Notes: a model not told the origin generated them from the sequence alone. A DNA stretch of 64,000 bases from Tubiluchus corallicola (GCA_030141605.1 JAQGDQ010000041.1:62001-126000), one strand, 5' to 3'; shown: positions 50,160 to 63,435, numbered from the stretch's first letter. A program made the numbers and translations.

Positions 50160-53100
50160 ATGGATGTAAATTTAAAGTGTATCTTGCAATTCTGCTTGGC
50201 GGCTGCCATGTTGTGTGTTTCGGAAACAATGCCTCTTCGAAGAGGTCGCCAGTTGCGCCAACGTAAATTACTTCCGGTTAGCGATAGTGAACGCCTTTTC
50301 ATTGAGGTACAAATTTTTGCTGTAGAGAAAGGAATTTTAGCTCTTTGCAAAAAAGACTTATAAAAAAGTATTTTATGAAGCGAGAATTGGAAAACATAGG
50401 CGACAACGTGTACATCAGTCGAACTCGAATTTTTAAAACTATTAAATAAGTCAGTTTTTTGTGTTTAATTGGCCATTGTACGAAACAATGGTTAATTTAT
50501 GTTGTCATACCTTTCAACATTGTATCATCGTCACTAATAATTTAATTACCTTGGTAGCTGCGTACAGACTCCTAGGTTGACGATAGTTGTTAATTTTCAC
50601 TAATATGCTAATTAGAATAAAATTTTTCATATAGCTGTTGATGTTGACTTTTGGAAAATTCAGGTCCAATAATTACGTGATTTATAAACATCCAATAAAT
50701 GTCCAATAAATATTTTAGAATACAATAGTAACTCTGGGGCTAGTTATTCTACGTAAGTAGCTAATTTTTTTGTATGAACTTGACCACATTGACAACTAAA
50801 TGCAACAATAATATATAACATTAGCAGCTAATATAACACTTACGTGACTTGGTGAATGCAACTTAGTCTGCGCTTTACAAAAAGCAAGGAGCATGCTACA
50901 GTAAGTAGTTAAAATAATTATTAAGTACTCGTAAATCACTATTTCCAGCAATAATTCAACCAAATTATTGGCCCGCATTACTTCGGACCAATGCTTTCCA
51001 TTACAGAATTATCTTCTTGCACTTTAAAATTAGTCAGACTCAAAATGTCACAAATGGGCAATTGTACATGCATGACATCATGATATTGTATATTGTAAAT
51101 GGTGTATATATATATATACATTTATTTATCAATTTATTCATTGTAATTGCGATTTTGTACTTTAAAAGCTGGAGTTTTCTGTAATTGTGTTTTGTACTGA
51201 ATGTTAAAATATTAGCACTAATACTAGTATACGCTGTTATAATTAGATATATAACGAATCGAATACACTTTTCTTAACAAGTAAGCCTACGCTCTATCTC
51301 AGCTTAGGTTACGATTATATCCATTATCAGTATTGGTAACATAATCTCTGTCCTCCAGAAACATCCGGATGCTAATAATACTTTAATGATATGTAATATT
51401 CTACTGGAATAACAACCTACTGCACCTGCTTGACAACAGAACCTCTTGTTTTGCGATTACAGATAAACAAGCAACTGTTAAAATGCTTTACTAAATTAAA
51501 GGTTTATATGGGACTCTCCACATTCCACTTAAAAACACAGGTGAAAAAATAATTAGGTATTTCTGTTGTAATAAATTCACTAAACTTATCAAACACATCT
51601 ATAGGATCAACTTTTAGCTAGAGGATATACGGATGAAAAACACCCACCAACGTTCACATTACAAAGAGCTCTCAGGTAGGTGAGAAGTGGTACTTTATTA
51701 CTTTAATCTGTACATTAGAAGTAACACTTTACTATTTGAATTGTATCAATTGTTGTATAAAGACTAAAACATCTTATTTAAGGCGCATGCTTGTCGGTTA
51801 CATGGAAGGTTGCGCTCTGTGGACCCAGTTTGATCTGTATAATCACAATCTGAACACAGCATTGCACTAAATAAAAAGGCTACTTAATATCCTTATATAA
51901 TATGTAGCGTAAGTGAATATACCAGCGACACCTAATATACCAGTTTATGACGTCTTGATTAGAAAAGGCAGCGTTCATTATTAGCTAAGACGGTCTTATT
52001 AGCCAATATATAACTGATGAACTTCGAGAATATTACACTTGCGTAATCCTCCGATCTGGACACGCTGGCATAAAATTATAAAAATCACTAATTACTTATT
52101 GTGCGACTTAAACTCGTGTTTCAACAAATCATGAATTTAATATAGGGCTAAGTTAGTAACAAGAATTCTGACAAGAACTGGAACAAATAACAAAAAACTC
52201 GCATAATTAAGAAATTGATAAATTATGTAAGATCACGTTGAGATTTTCTCAGCCAATTTAATGATTATCATTGCGTCAGGCATGCAGTATTGACATTAAG
52301 CTCCATTAATTGGGTTCTGCAATAATTATTGTCTGCTTTAGGCAATTTCAAGAAGATAAAAGCCTGGAAGTCACTGGGCAGTTTGACAAGAGCACTCAGG
52401 AAGCAATGCATGAATTCAGATGTGGATTTAACAAAAATCCAGGCGGTGCACTAGAAATCCAGACAATTTCTGAGCCAACCAAGCAAAGAGTAAAGAGGCA
52501 GAGTTTTAGAAGACGAAGAGGTATGAAAAAATGGACTGTTATATTTCAATAAAAGTTTCAATTATATTTCAATAATATATCAAAAGCACCGCAGAAGCAA
52601 TCATAAGTCTATCATAACTGCTATTCTGGTACGAAAATGGCCTGTTATTTGACAAGAATGCACTTAATTAGCCACAATATCATTAAAATCTTCATTACCC
52701 GTAACTGAGATCTTTATATGGTACAGAAATAACCAGACACTTATTGTTGCGTCCTTTGAGATCCCTTAATAGTTAACAGATATATATCTGAAAATACCAA
52801 AAAAATCTTGTCATTTAATAGTTTGAAGCTTACTGTTCACATCAAGAATGATACGAAATTGACACTTTATAGACAAACTTTGTTTATACCATACGTGACA
52901 ATGGTGACGATCATGACACTTCCCTCCTATGAAAAAAGAACAATAGTTTATTCACATTGACTGCAAACAGCCATTACGTATCTCCAGGGCCTTATGCGGC
53001 TTTTAGTAATTTTGCTAAGGAACTTGCTCATTATGGCTGTTAGAAGAAGTGAGCAGCTTATTAACTCAGAGTTGACAACTAATATTCTAACCTACTCCAT

Positions 53101-56100
53101 TTAGTGCATTAAATCTAATAACATAACATCTAATCAGTTACCCACTAAACGAGGAGTCAGATCTTAATTCACCCTTTATTATTCTTAATTTTTGTGTGCA
53201 AGACACTGTACAACATTCAGGATACAACTTAATATTCTACGTGGAGATCATACAAGCCTTTTCCAGAATTTTTACATTACAATAGTTTTGACTGATAAGG
53301 CAAAATAATACTAACATGTATGATTCAAACTAAACAGATAGACTTCAAATTTAAATGAAAAGAAATGTGAACGGTATTGATGGTCAACCAGTTAAGCAAC
53401 TAAAGAACATAATTTTTTAAATATTACACTACACGAAAATTTGGCTGGATTTCGCACGTAAACACGATTAACTTAAAGACTGTAAAAGTGTATATAACTA
53501 CATGTATCTACAAAATCACATTCAATAAGTCATAACTCTAAAATTCTCGATTTTAATATATTAAAAATATACAAGCTATCAATCAGATATCAATAAATGG
53601 GACGCTTTAAGAGAACACGTTTAGTACACAAAAGTTTGCCCAGGTTTTGAAAGGCATTCATTCTTTTTTGCATATTAGTAGAAACAGGAATTGCTCTGTG
53701 CCGTTTTACTCTACGTGCCCCAGTCATTAACGACATCGAGCTTCTACATTTTGCCGTAATGTGTGGTGACCTTCGCCTGTAATATGATCATTGCAGACAA
53801 TCTTTTCACTCCATCGAATCTCCAGCCTTTTAACATTCATGTACCACATCTGTCATCTCATTATCACTGCCTTATATTCATACTTAACTTACCATTTGTT
53901 CGGTATTAATCGTACCCGAGCCTTCGAACAATTTCTTTTTACCTTGAATAGAATCAAGCCTTACTGTAACTTATACGTGTAGTATAACTGTAAGTTTTCA
54001 TCTCATTCAATGTTGCCAACTAAAATATTTTGAAGCATTTACCTAATTAATTGCACAAATATAATACGAATTTACTAATAAACTAGATCAAGAAACAATT
54101 AATTTAGTTTCCAAGGTATTGTATTTCTGTTAAGTTTCTGTTGGTGGTGTAATCTAAAAGAAGAGCTATTAGTGGTGTTGCGTGTTCTAGAAGAAGTCCT
54201 ATTAGTAGTAATTGCATGAAGCTACCCAAAAACACTCTTTTCGATCACTTAACCTGGTTAAAAATCACGCAATACTCAGAAATGGAAATTGAATTTTATT
54301 TGATTTTTTTTATAAAAAAAATTAATATTTCTCCAAAGGGCGTAGAAGATTAAGAAAAGGCAAAAACAAACAGGCGACTCAAGCCGAGGCATCTACCAGA
54401 ATTCAGGACTCACCTCAGATAACAAGTAGGCTCATGATACTAAATTTTCTTCTAGTTGTAGTCTTTTGAGGTTTGCATGCTACTAATTTAATGGGGACAG
54501 TAATGACGGTGATGGAACTGATATTATTATTATCATTATTGTGGTGAGGGAGTGGTAGTGGTGACAACACAAGACAGTGAGTGGTGTGGACGATAATAGT
54601 GCTAGTATCGTGGCAATACTGTAATAATAGTAAGCTGATCGTATTGCCTGAGGAAATCAAGAGTATGGTACAGGATCTAACAATGACAGTGATGGTAGTG
54701 GCGTAGACATTGTGGTAATTGCAATATCAGGAGCAGATGTGTTCGGGAAAACGATAGAGGTAATGCAAGCACTAAGGAGTCCAATAATACTATTGGCACT
54801 GCATCTGCTCCTCTATTATCAATAAATGTTATTGTTGTTCATGACGACGACGATGATAATGATGATGATGAGACGTAGAACGATGTGGTGCAGGAGAAAG
54901 GAGAAAAAAGAAGGAGGAGGAGAAAGAGGGTTACAAGGAGGATTGTGATGACGTTTGTTGTCCTGGGATGGAAAGCGATTATCACTTACTTTTTTCTTAT
55001 TGTAGTTGAATTTTTAGCAAGATGGTGGACCGAGTGTGATTTAACTTGGTCAATTCTTAATGACCACGCCCTGCGTGACCCTGCTGATGTCAGGTAGGCA
55101 CCAACCTATGGTTTGTATTCATTTTAAATGAAATTTTGTTAGGGTTAAGCTTTAAGATTCTTGATACAATTCGGTACACTGCAAGCCGGAATTCACCATT
55201 GAACAGCTTGACCTATTTTAGCGTCAGTGTATGTGGCGATACCGGACCTTAATCAAGGCTAACTCTCTCAGGCACCAAATCGACAGACTCACATTCTAGC
55301 ATAGTCCCTAAATAAACCCGCGCGGTACTGATATGACAGAGTCACGTTTTGACCGTCTGATTACGCTGTTTAAATTTCCAGTACACATTTTCCAATTTTA
55401 GGTGTGCTTGTAGCTTTCGCAATAAAATTGAAAAGATTCGCGATGAAGGCTTCTACATATGTAACTATTATAGTGATTTAAGACACAGCTAGTTCTGTCA
55501 CATCAATGAAGTTTTCTCAAACGTTATGAATCTCACGGTGCAGGAAAAATTATATTTTTGATGAATGGAAACTGTTTTTAAGATCTGAAGGTACTGTCTT
55601 ACTGTACGTCTCAAAGGGCACTCACTTTTATTCATATTTTACGGCACATTGCCTTTGCGTAATATTAATGCTACATTGTAGAAATTTAAGATTTTTCATT
55701 TAGCATTATTTATTTATAGGGAGTCAGTTAGTCGAGTATTTCAGATCTGGGGCCGTGCTTTAGCAAACAGTCGCGAACGGAAACTCTCATTTACTGAAAC
55801 AAATGATACAGACGCCAATATCGTACTAAGCTTCACCCCTAAGCAACATGGGGATAGCAACGCCTTTGACGGACCAGGTGGGGTCCTCGCCCATGCCTTC
55901 CTGCCCACGGTCAGCCGTCATCTCAACGGGAAGCTGCACTGGGATACGGATGAGGACTGGGAGCAAGGGGCGTTGGCAGGGAGGTTGTTCTACTACATTA
56001 CGTTGCATGAGATTGGTCATGTTCTGGGCATGCAGCACTCCAACGAATTTGATGCTGTGATGTATCCTTTCATTGGATCACGTCACGCTTCTCGACGAAG

Positions 56101-57096
56101 TCTTACTCAAGATGATATAAACAAACTCAATGACTTATATCGTAAGTTTTCTTAATGAACTATTCTTATTGAGAATTTTGTGGTTTTCCCGTCGTTACGT
56201 TTTTTTTTTACATTATTTCCCTAGTCTTTACGCAGGCACTATAATGGATAAGGCTTACCGGTCTTGAACTGTACAATAAGGGAGAAAGTCCTAAGAAAAA
56301 TTTAATTATATATATGGGAACGACGCAGTCTTCGTTTTAGTTTTGGAAAGATTTTTCCAACATTCGCCAAACACTGCACGAGCCAAATGCCATCCATGCT
56401 GAGGGAAGAAGAAAAGTAGAATAGCTAAATGATGCAAGTGAACAAACAGCTTAATAAAAAACAAATTTAGACAAATCGCTCAACTATATTACATTAATTC
56501 AAGCATACGGTAATTAACTATTCAGTATATGAGCTAATTATTAAATTAACTGGACATGGAATTAAATTAAGCTGTTTCCACGTTCATTTGACGGCCAATC
56601 GTGTTCTCTGCCTCTGTAAAGAGATTTCTTGCATTCTAATCTTGGGAGAAAAGTGCAAAATATTTGACGCATCTTTACTGGATGTTTAGAATACACTTTG
56701 GGATTGGCAAGGATTTTAAAATTGCAAAAATTGTAATGAACAAAAACAAGTTAGTTACAAAACTGACTCACATAGTCGACAGATCACTCATATAATTGAC
56801 CATAGGCATAAAAACTTTAGTCATAATAATTGATTAAGCTTTTTGTAAGCGAATTTGCATATCAATACAGTCGAAACTCCTGAGCGTGTGGGACACTAAT
56901 ACTACTGCAGTCATGAAACGGGTGCCGATTCCGTACAGCTTCTTCAGTTAGTTTCTAAATTAAATGCAGTACTTAATAAGATGTTAATGGATTAATCATC
57001 AGAAAGTTTTATCTTTTTGCAGCTAAACGATGGTGTGAAAATCTGTTTGAAGTGCCGACTATCGTCTTCAGTTTACTTGCTCTGCAGAACGCTTAG
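50160..57096 (+). CDS. Matrix metalloproteinase, minimal form without hemopexin (7 exons)
   Basis: Exons: 50160-50306, 51605-51675, 52342-52520, 54339-54425, 55018-55093, 55720-56141, 57023-57096. Phases agree and give 351 residues. Signal peptide (CILQFCLAAAMLCVS). Propeptide from about 40: DQLLARGYTDEKHPPTFTLQ, RALRQFQEDKSLEVTGQFDK, and the cysteine switch region HEFRCGFNKN (Cys about 100; the usual form is PRCG.PD). Clustered basic sites RVKR (122-125), RRRR (129-132) and RRRLRK suit furin activation. The catalytic domain starts near WWTECDLTWSI and carries HGDSNAFDGPGGVLAHAF (structural zinc/calcium part), the zinc site HEIGHVLGMQH (His 283, 287, 293) and the Met-turn AVMYP. It is a secreted zinc endopeptidase of matrix proteins by family. 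The perfect donor at 56142 shows the frame does not end at the read-through stop (56155). The last exon adds KRWCENLFEVP and a short hydrophobic tail, possibly a GPI signal. Confidence 0.88.
54830..54945. repeat. GAT/GAC trinucleotide run followed by a purine tract
   Basis: GACGACGATGATAATGATGA and relatives, then AGGAGAAAGGAG-type purine DNA, in the intron before the exon at 55018. The Lys/Arg-rich frame across it is not coding. Confidence 0.75.
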
Positions 57097-57621
57097 ATAT
57101 TTGTGGTAGGACCAATTCTATACGCCTTTAATCAACAGTCTTCCGAGTCTCCGGCACAAAGATCACGCGTCTGCAGAGCACACCACGGAGTGACAGTTAA
57201 CATATGATTCTGAAGCTTATGAAGCTGACAGAGTGTCCCGTCGATTCTTTGTAAATTGTAATATTTAAAAAAACGATTAATATTCTTGTAAATATTGTAA
57301 ATAAGAAATTGTTTATCATGCTGGCTGGTTTCGTGTATCTTTTCAAATATCCTAATCTACCCAAACCACAAGCATTTTGCACTGTGTGAAATGCCAAACG
57401 CGTGCACCAATTATCTATAATGCCGAATAATCTGCATAGTGTTTGTTTGCTGTTGTAGTACGCTGACGGTTAACCGCTTCTATCACCAGAGTATACTGCG
57501 CCAACAAATGAATTATGCCAAATAGGCAAAAAATCCAAAAGGCTTAACAGGGATTTTCCGCCCGTTGTTTCTTCTGGGTGTTCCGAAAGAAAAAATAACC
57601 TCCTTGTATCCGTCTCGGTGG

Positions 57622-57629
57622 CTCTAGTA
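57622..57629. repeat. Left 8-bp target site duplication of the hAT copy
   Basis: CTCTAGTA, identical to 58793-58800 at the other end. Confidence 0.92.
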
Positions 57630-58792
57630 CAGTGGTTCCCAAAGTAGGGGTAAATTACCCCCCGGGGGTAATATGGTTTTTTTGGGGGGGTAACGGGCAC
57701 ACCTCTGAAAATTTTTAAAACTTCGCTCGGAATGCATTTTACGTAGTTTTCTTCTTGAAGAGACTGCCTCCGGCAGGCAACACTGTGTCAGTTCTCCGAC
57801 AACGAGTGGCTATGTCGGTTGTGCTACTTGGCCGATATTTTTGAGGAGCTCAACAAAGGGAACCTTGCTCTTCAGGGAAAGAACAGCACCATACTTGATG
57901 TGCGTGGGACCATCTCGGCATTCATAGGAAAACTCAAGCTGTGGAGCAGAAGGGCATCGAAAGGCGTCATGGCGCAGTTTTCTCATTTGGATCAATTCAT
58001 CGAAACTAACGAGCAAGGTGAAGAACTGCTGGAACATGTAAAGCTGGAAATAGTTGAACACCTCAACGAGCTCGTCCAAAACTTGGAACGGTATTTCCCG
58101 GACCTGGAAACAAGATCCTTACAGTGGTGCGTACAGCCCTTTTTGGCGGAGGATGGTCAAATTGAAGACGACGATTTCCCAGCTAAAGAAGAGTGGATTG
58201 AACTGAGGCTCAACGAGGAAAAGAAAATGAAATTCCAGCAGCAGAACCTGGAAGAGTTCTGGATAGGAGAGATGGCCAGTTCACCAGTCCTTGCAGAACG
58301 GGCATTGAATATTCTCATCTGTTTTTCAACAACGAATCTGTGTGAACAAGGTTTTTCGTCCATAATGAACATGAAAACAAAGAAAAGAAATAGGTTGGAC
58401 GTGGAAAGCGATGCATGCGTTGCTTTGAGCCTGACGAAACCCAGGATTGAGAAACTGGCGTCCGTAAAACAGGCTCATCCGTCCCACTAACTGAGATTTT
58501 GTTGTTGTCATTCATTTCTTCTTGTTTTCGTTTGTTCGAGTAATAATTACTCGAACGAACCTGCTCACTCAGTAATGAGCAGGTTCAGTAATTGTAATTC
58601 TTGTTTTGGCAACAATACAACAACAACCTGGAAATTTATTTATGTCACGAGCAAACATAAATGATTTTGCTTGCTTGTGGCATGTACGTGTGTTTACTTT
58701 TTGAGTTGGAGAAGTAGTACTAGGTGGGGGGTAATGGACACAACCGGGTTTCCCGATTTGGGTAACGGCCCGAGAAAGTTTGGGAACCACTG
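57630..58792 (+). mobile_element. hAT-family DNA transposon copy, 1,163 bp, internally shortened
   Basis: The ends are inverted: CAGTGGTTCCCAAA at the left and TTTGGGAACCACTG at the right. Both are flanked by the same 8-bp target duplication CTCTAGTA (57622-57629 and 58793-58800), as is usual for hAT elements. It carries the C-terminal part of a ZBED5/Charlie-type transposase (separate entry) but lacks the N-terminal zinc finger and RNase H start, so it cannot move by itself. Two hairpins follow the coding part (arms 58534-58544/58546-58556 and 58557-58567/58576-58586). It sits between the metalloproteinase and homeobox genes. The identical flanks suggest a fairly recent insertion. Confidence 0.93.
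57804..58490 (+). pseudogene. hAT transposase C-terminal fragment (ZBED5/FAM200-like)
   Basis: The frame has no ATG at its beginning; NEWLCRLCYLADIFEELN then GNLALQGKN match the middle of ZBED5/Charlie-type transposases. The C-terminal hAT dimerisation part is intact: LAERALNILICFSTTNLCEQ, GFSSIMNMKTKKRNRLD, ending near VKQAHPSH and a stop at 58490. No internal stop breaks these 220-odd residues. Everything upstream (BED finger, first catalytic Asp region) is missing, so this is a truncated copy. Confidence 0.85.
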
Positions 58793-58800
58793 CTCTAGTA
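58793..58800. repeat. Right 8-bp target site duplication of the hAT copy
   Basis: CTCTAGTA, identical to 57622-57629. Confidence 0.92.
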
Positions 58801-59290
58801 TCATGAAAGCAAAATTTCATTAAAATTCATGCAGTCGTTCGACCGTCCATAAAGACCAAACACGCGCAAACTCGGCTTGCTTAGTAGTACTGGTGTTTTC
58901 CTTGAGAAATTCCAAAACGAGAATGAAAAGTAGATTAGACTCCAAGTAAAATCACGTAAGAAAGTATGGAAATTTAAACAGTTAATACCTAATGTAAAAC
59001 GAAATCGTTCTCTTACTTTTAAAGGTCATATTAAACAAGGTAATTAACGATGGTAATTAATGCAGATACTGTAGATAGTCTATATATGTATACAGACAGC
59101 ATGATATCACATACATATATATATACCTGTTCTATCTGACATCTAAATATGTCCAACTTTGTTTTGACAATTAAATGATATTGTAGCTATTCCACAAAAT
59201 TTCTACACAAGAGTCGAATCCTTACATATGGGTATGAAAATTTTGTTATTTTTTTTAAAATATTACTAATTGTACTGATAGGCGTGAATA

Positions 59291-59310
59291 CCCCCCCCCC
59301 CCCTCCCCCC
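59291..59310. repeat. Poly-C run
   Basis: Thirteen C, one T, six C. Length here is prone to sequencing error. Confidence 0.85.
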
Positions 59311-60925
59311 TGGAAAGCCGACTTTTCTGCCTGAGAAATTTTCATACAACCTTATCAACCTTAACAAACTTCATTTCCTTGTAGATAGCAGCGTGCAATT
59401 CCCACATATTCTCAGACCGAATGTTGCTTTTAGAATTCTGCAAAAAAAGTCCTGATAAATTTGGCAAATATTCTTGGTCATCGACGCCTTCCGAGAAACA
59501 AATTATTTTTCAGGGGTAATCTATGTATCTATAGTAGAAACACTGTATTACTCTGCTGCTCCTTTAGTGAAAGGATGTTTGCATGCTGGTGGTTTATGTA
59601 CCAGAAAAATTTGTTGGCTTGAACATTGGATTTATAATATAAAAACAGCATCATCATCGTGTAAGGACCGCTGATATTAGTCACCAACTGTGTGCGAAAC
59701 TTGAAGGATAATTATTAAACAGTAACCTTTTGTGATAACACAAAAATACGTTTGCCAAAAATTGGACAAGGGGTACCTATTGCCACCCTTATAATATCTT
59801 ACTCGATACAACGAATATCAAATTTCAGGAGATGACACACGCTTGCCATTTCGAAATCCGAATATGGAATTTGTTGCAGTTTTAATACAGATCTTTGTAA
59901 ATTTAAATAAAACAGTGTTAAAACTGGCTACGTAATGCTGTCCAATTTCATAACCATAGAATTTCAGAAATCATTGATTTCCTTGGCAAACTTAAACGTT
60001 CATGGTGTTTAGTATTGATCGGCTGAAGCACAGGGACTAGAAACTTTACAAATTCATAGATGCGTGCTTTTTACAGATCGGATTTTTTAGCAAAAATCGG
60101 AAAAACCGAAAAACAGTTATAAAATGTTAACTTAGTAAAAATAAGATTAATAACGCGAGCGGATCTACGGACGATGCAAAACACCAGTTTCCAGAAATTG
60201 GACCGTTCTTACCTTTTTATAAGTTTCTAAATGTGTCTTGCATACTATCGTAGTACAGTCTGGACATGTCTTTGGTTTTATTTCCGCTATTAAGAATATG
60301 ACCTAGTTTTTGTACATTACTTAATAAATAAAACACGACTCAAGGTTAAAGCAAGCAATAAACGTGGCACACTTTAAGGTTGAATATTGTTAATTTATTT
60401 GTTTATCGATCACATTACATAGATTTCCAGATGTTATATGCAACGCGTCACCGTAATAACGTATAACATTTCTACAATTACTCAATTAAGGAATTATAAT
60501 AAAGAGCTTAGTCAAACTCTCTATGCGTATTAGGTATTGCAATTAGAACTGAATTCTGAAAACAGAGAACACCTGTCGACAATACACACAAAAGATATTT
60601 AATAAGAAATAATATAACACCAAACATGGCCATAAAACTTTATTCTGAACGGTTCTGAATCTGGACGTTCCCTGAAAATAAATTAGAAAGAAAGAATGTT
60701 ACACTTTAGTTTTCAATACGACATTTTACAGTAAACGTGTGGGTGCGGTTTTGTTATAGTTTATGCTTGTTTATATTATGTATATGATTTCTTGTTGCTG
60801 TTATCCTTCATGGTGGGTTTTCGTTCTATTATTAATTAATTTAGCATTCAAACTACTATATGTTTTTGTGGCTTATAATTTCAATTTCTAATGTACATCC
60901 ATTCTGTTTTTCTTTGTTGGTTTGA

Positions 60926-60970
60926 TCTGCTGAGAATGGCTGCTACGACAGCCGAAACGTCGAGAATAAA
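60926..60970 (+). ncRNA. Stem-loop with CTGAGAA and CGAAAC flanks, vaguely hammerhead-like
   Basis: A five-pair stem GGCTG (60938-60942) / CAGCC (60949-60953) with a six-base loop is flanked by CTGAGAA and GAAACGTC. This recalls the CUGANGA/GAAA core of hammerhead ribozymes found in Penelope-like and related elements. One core position does not fit and stems I and III are not evident. It may be the tail of a retroelement or chance. Confidence 0.2.
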
Positions 60971-61508
60971 TTTTTTAGCTATGTTTACTGCTTCGTTGGT
61001 TTGTGTTTACTGAAAAATGTCATATTGAAAATTAATTTTAGTATGAAATATTATAAAAAAATGATTGTAGTGCAACTAACATATAAATATAAGTTATTTA
61101 TTCCTAGTTTTCTTTCAGTGAATGTCCCATAATAGCCTATTATTTAGATTAAATCATGAGTTTATGGCCATAATATATTTTAGATTAAATGGTGGGCATT
61201 TAGTTATAAAATTAAGCTGACATTTAAAGCAACCATGCGTCAATTCACCAGCGAGTAGCTGAATTAGAAAGTTCACTATCCATCTGCGTAATTACTGATT
61301 TTAAAAATGTTTGAATACGACAGTTTCCATTGCAGACAGAGAATTACGCAGCTTCTCATTACGAGTACTAAGAAAAGAGCTATTGGAGACTGAGTAGTCG
61401 TCGAAGTTTTGAAATTCACGCTTCCCCGGAGATTTTGAATTCGGTTGTTTTTCTATCATTTCCTAATGATGTGGGAATTATGGCTGTGAAATGCAATGAA
61501 AAGGAGAA

Positions 61509-62239
61509 TCAACGCGTAGGCTTATTGTTGTTTTCTTTCTTGAATTTCATTCGTCGGTTCTGAAACCAAATTTTCACATGTCGTTCCGTCAATTGAAGCC
61601 ATTGAGCCAGTTCCTCTCGTCTGCTCTTACTGATGTACTTGTTCATATGAAATTCCTTTTCCAACTCCAGCAACTGAAAGGGAGTGTAGGAGGTACGGTT
61701 TCTTCGCGAGGTGTCAAAAATGCTTAGTGCAGCTCCTGTAACAATAAAAATGGCGAGTTGTTTTTTTATTTTCTTTTTTCGTTTTGTTTCTTTTTCTTTT
61801 TGTTTACTTTTCTCCTTTTCAACCCTCTTTTTTGTTTTTGGTCTGCATATCTGTTCGTCCGTTCATTCATAATCTATCTGTTCGTATGTCTGACTATCTT
61901 TCAATTGTCTATCGTTGCCGATCTACCTTTCTGCCTTTTTATTTTTACTTCTCTTTCCTCATTTCATTTTCTTTTTCCTGCTATCCTCTTTCCTTTTATT
62001 TTCTTTTTTCTATTATATTCTTTCATTTCTTCGCTTTTCCCAAGTGACAGTATCCCAACACCGAAGGAGGAGTTTTTTTCGCGCATAATAGCACCATTAC
62101 GCCTACCAGTTATGGAGAGTGTTATTGGCGAAACCGCCGAAAGTCAGTAGCCATTTGGTAACCAGGCCCGTTGATCTTTAACTGCACTGTTTCAGATTTT
62201 GTTATCAAAGCATCGACTTAAAGGGTTCAATGGTATATG

Positions 62240-62280
<41 letters not shown>

Positions 62281-63397
62281 CACCGAAATTAATATATACG
62301 ACTAGCAAAACCCAGCAAAAAGAATATTGCACGTAAACAAACACAGAACCCACACCACACCACACCACACCCACACCACATCACCCTACCACACCACCCA
62401 CCAGTCACCACACCACACAACCACACTACTTACACCGGTCACACCACACCGCCCACACTTGCCACGCGAGGAACTTGTCTATGGGGCCAACAGTGGAACT
62501 ACTGACGTACGGTAAGATCACTCACTGATCAATACAGGCGCATTCTACATAGTGTCCGCAAACTGCTCCTTTTGATCATATTAATAGATAACTTGCCGGA
62601 AGCGAAAGCACAATCGCTATGATTATACCCACGCGAACTAAGTTGGCCAACTGCGTAATTACTCATCAACAAAATAGAATGGGTGCCTGATTTAGACATT
62701 GTTGAAACCAGAGACGCAAAGTCTCCCATTTCTTGATCTCAAGTTGACTGAATCTCTAGCATCATCGCCTGACACGGACGCCTGGGGCGAGTTCTTGATC
62801 CGTGTGCGAACGCAAACAAGTCATTTAGCGAATTATGTTTATGGCTTGTTGCGTTAGAGATTGTGTGGGTAATAAATATTGACAGTCTAAAAAAGAACAT
62901 GTAAGTCCTATATTCTTTATTTTCGAACGAATTTACCTAAAAATTCAATCGCTTTTTGCCCTTTGTTATAAACAAAACATTAAAACAACATTACTATTAT
63001 TTCAAAACACTGTCACAACTAGTTATAAATTGATATAAAATTAGACATCAAGCGGTTTTACAAGTTTTTTTGTTGTACAGGCTATACAAACGTTTTTATA
63101 TAGGGGCGGGAGGGAATTGTCTAGGGTTCTAAACGCAGCCTGTTGCAGAACCCTTTATTCGCTTTATTGCAAGAGGACCACGAAATCTTTTGGGGCCATT
63201 TATTCATGGAAATAATAATAATGTGACGATTACGTGACGAATAGGATGCTATGATGGTGATAATGACGATGACGATGATGACGACGATGATGATGGAGAG
63301 GATAAACAGCGTTGGTGAGGATGATATGATGACAGCGGTGATGATTATGACTTGACGATGATAGCAATAACGAGGGCATTGACAATAGTGTGATGAC

Positions 63398-63435
<38 letters not shown>

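Larger units (their letters stand above)
58801..61508. other. Intergenic region between the hAT copy and the homeobox gene
   Basis: No coding sequence is supported. The stretch holds a C-run (59291-59310) and a conserved-looking stem-loop with GAAAC (60926-60970). A TTTATT near 61097 reads AATAAA on the minus strand and could end the homeobox mRNA. Confidence 0.4.

Noticed and set aside
51618-51675. Shorter second metalloproteinase exon starting at the AG at 51617
   Set aside because: Phase does not fit exon 1. The AG at 51604 gives phase 0 and adds DQLLA, matching the propeptide helix.
56142-56157. Stop codon right after the metalloproteinase catalytic domain
   Set aside because: GTAAGT at 56142 is a near-perfect donor, and the exon at 57023 continues in phase with Pro after DLY as in the family.
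62192-62515. Tyr/Ile-rich and His/Thr-rich frames
   Set aside because: They lie in TA and CACACC repeats of the homeobox intron.
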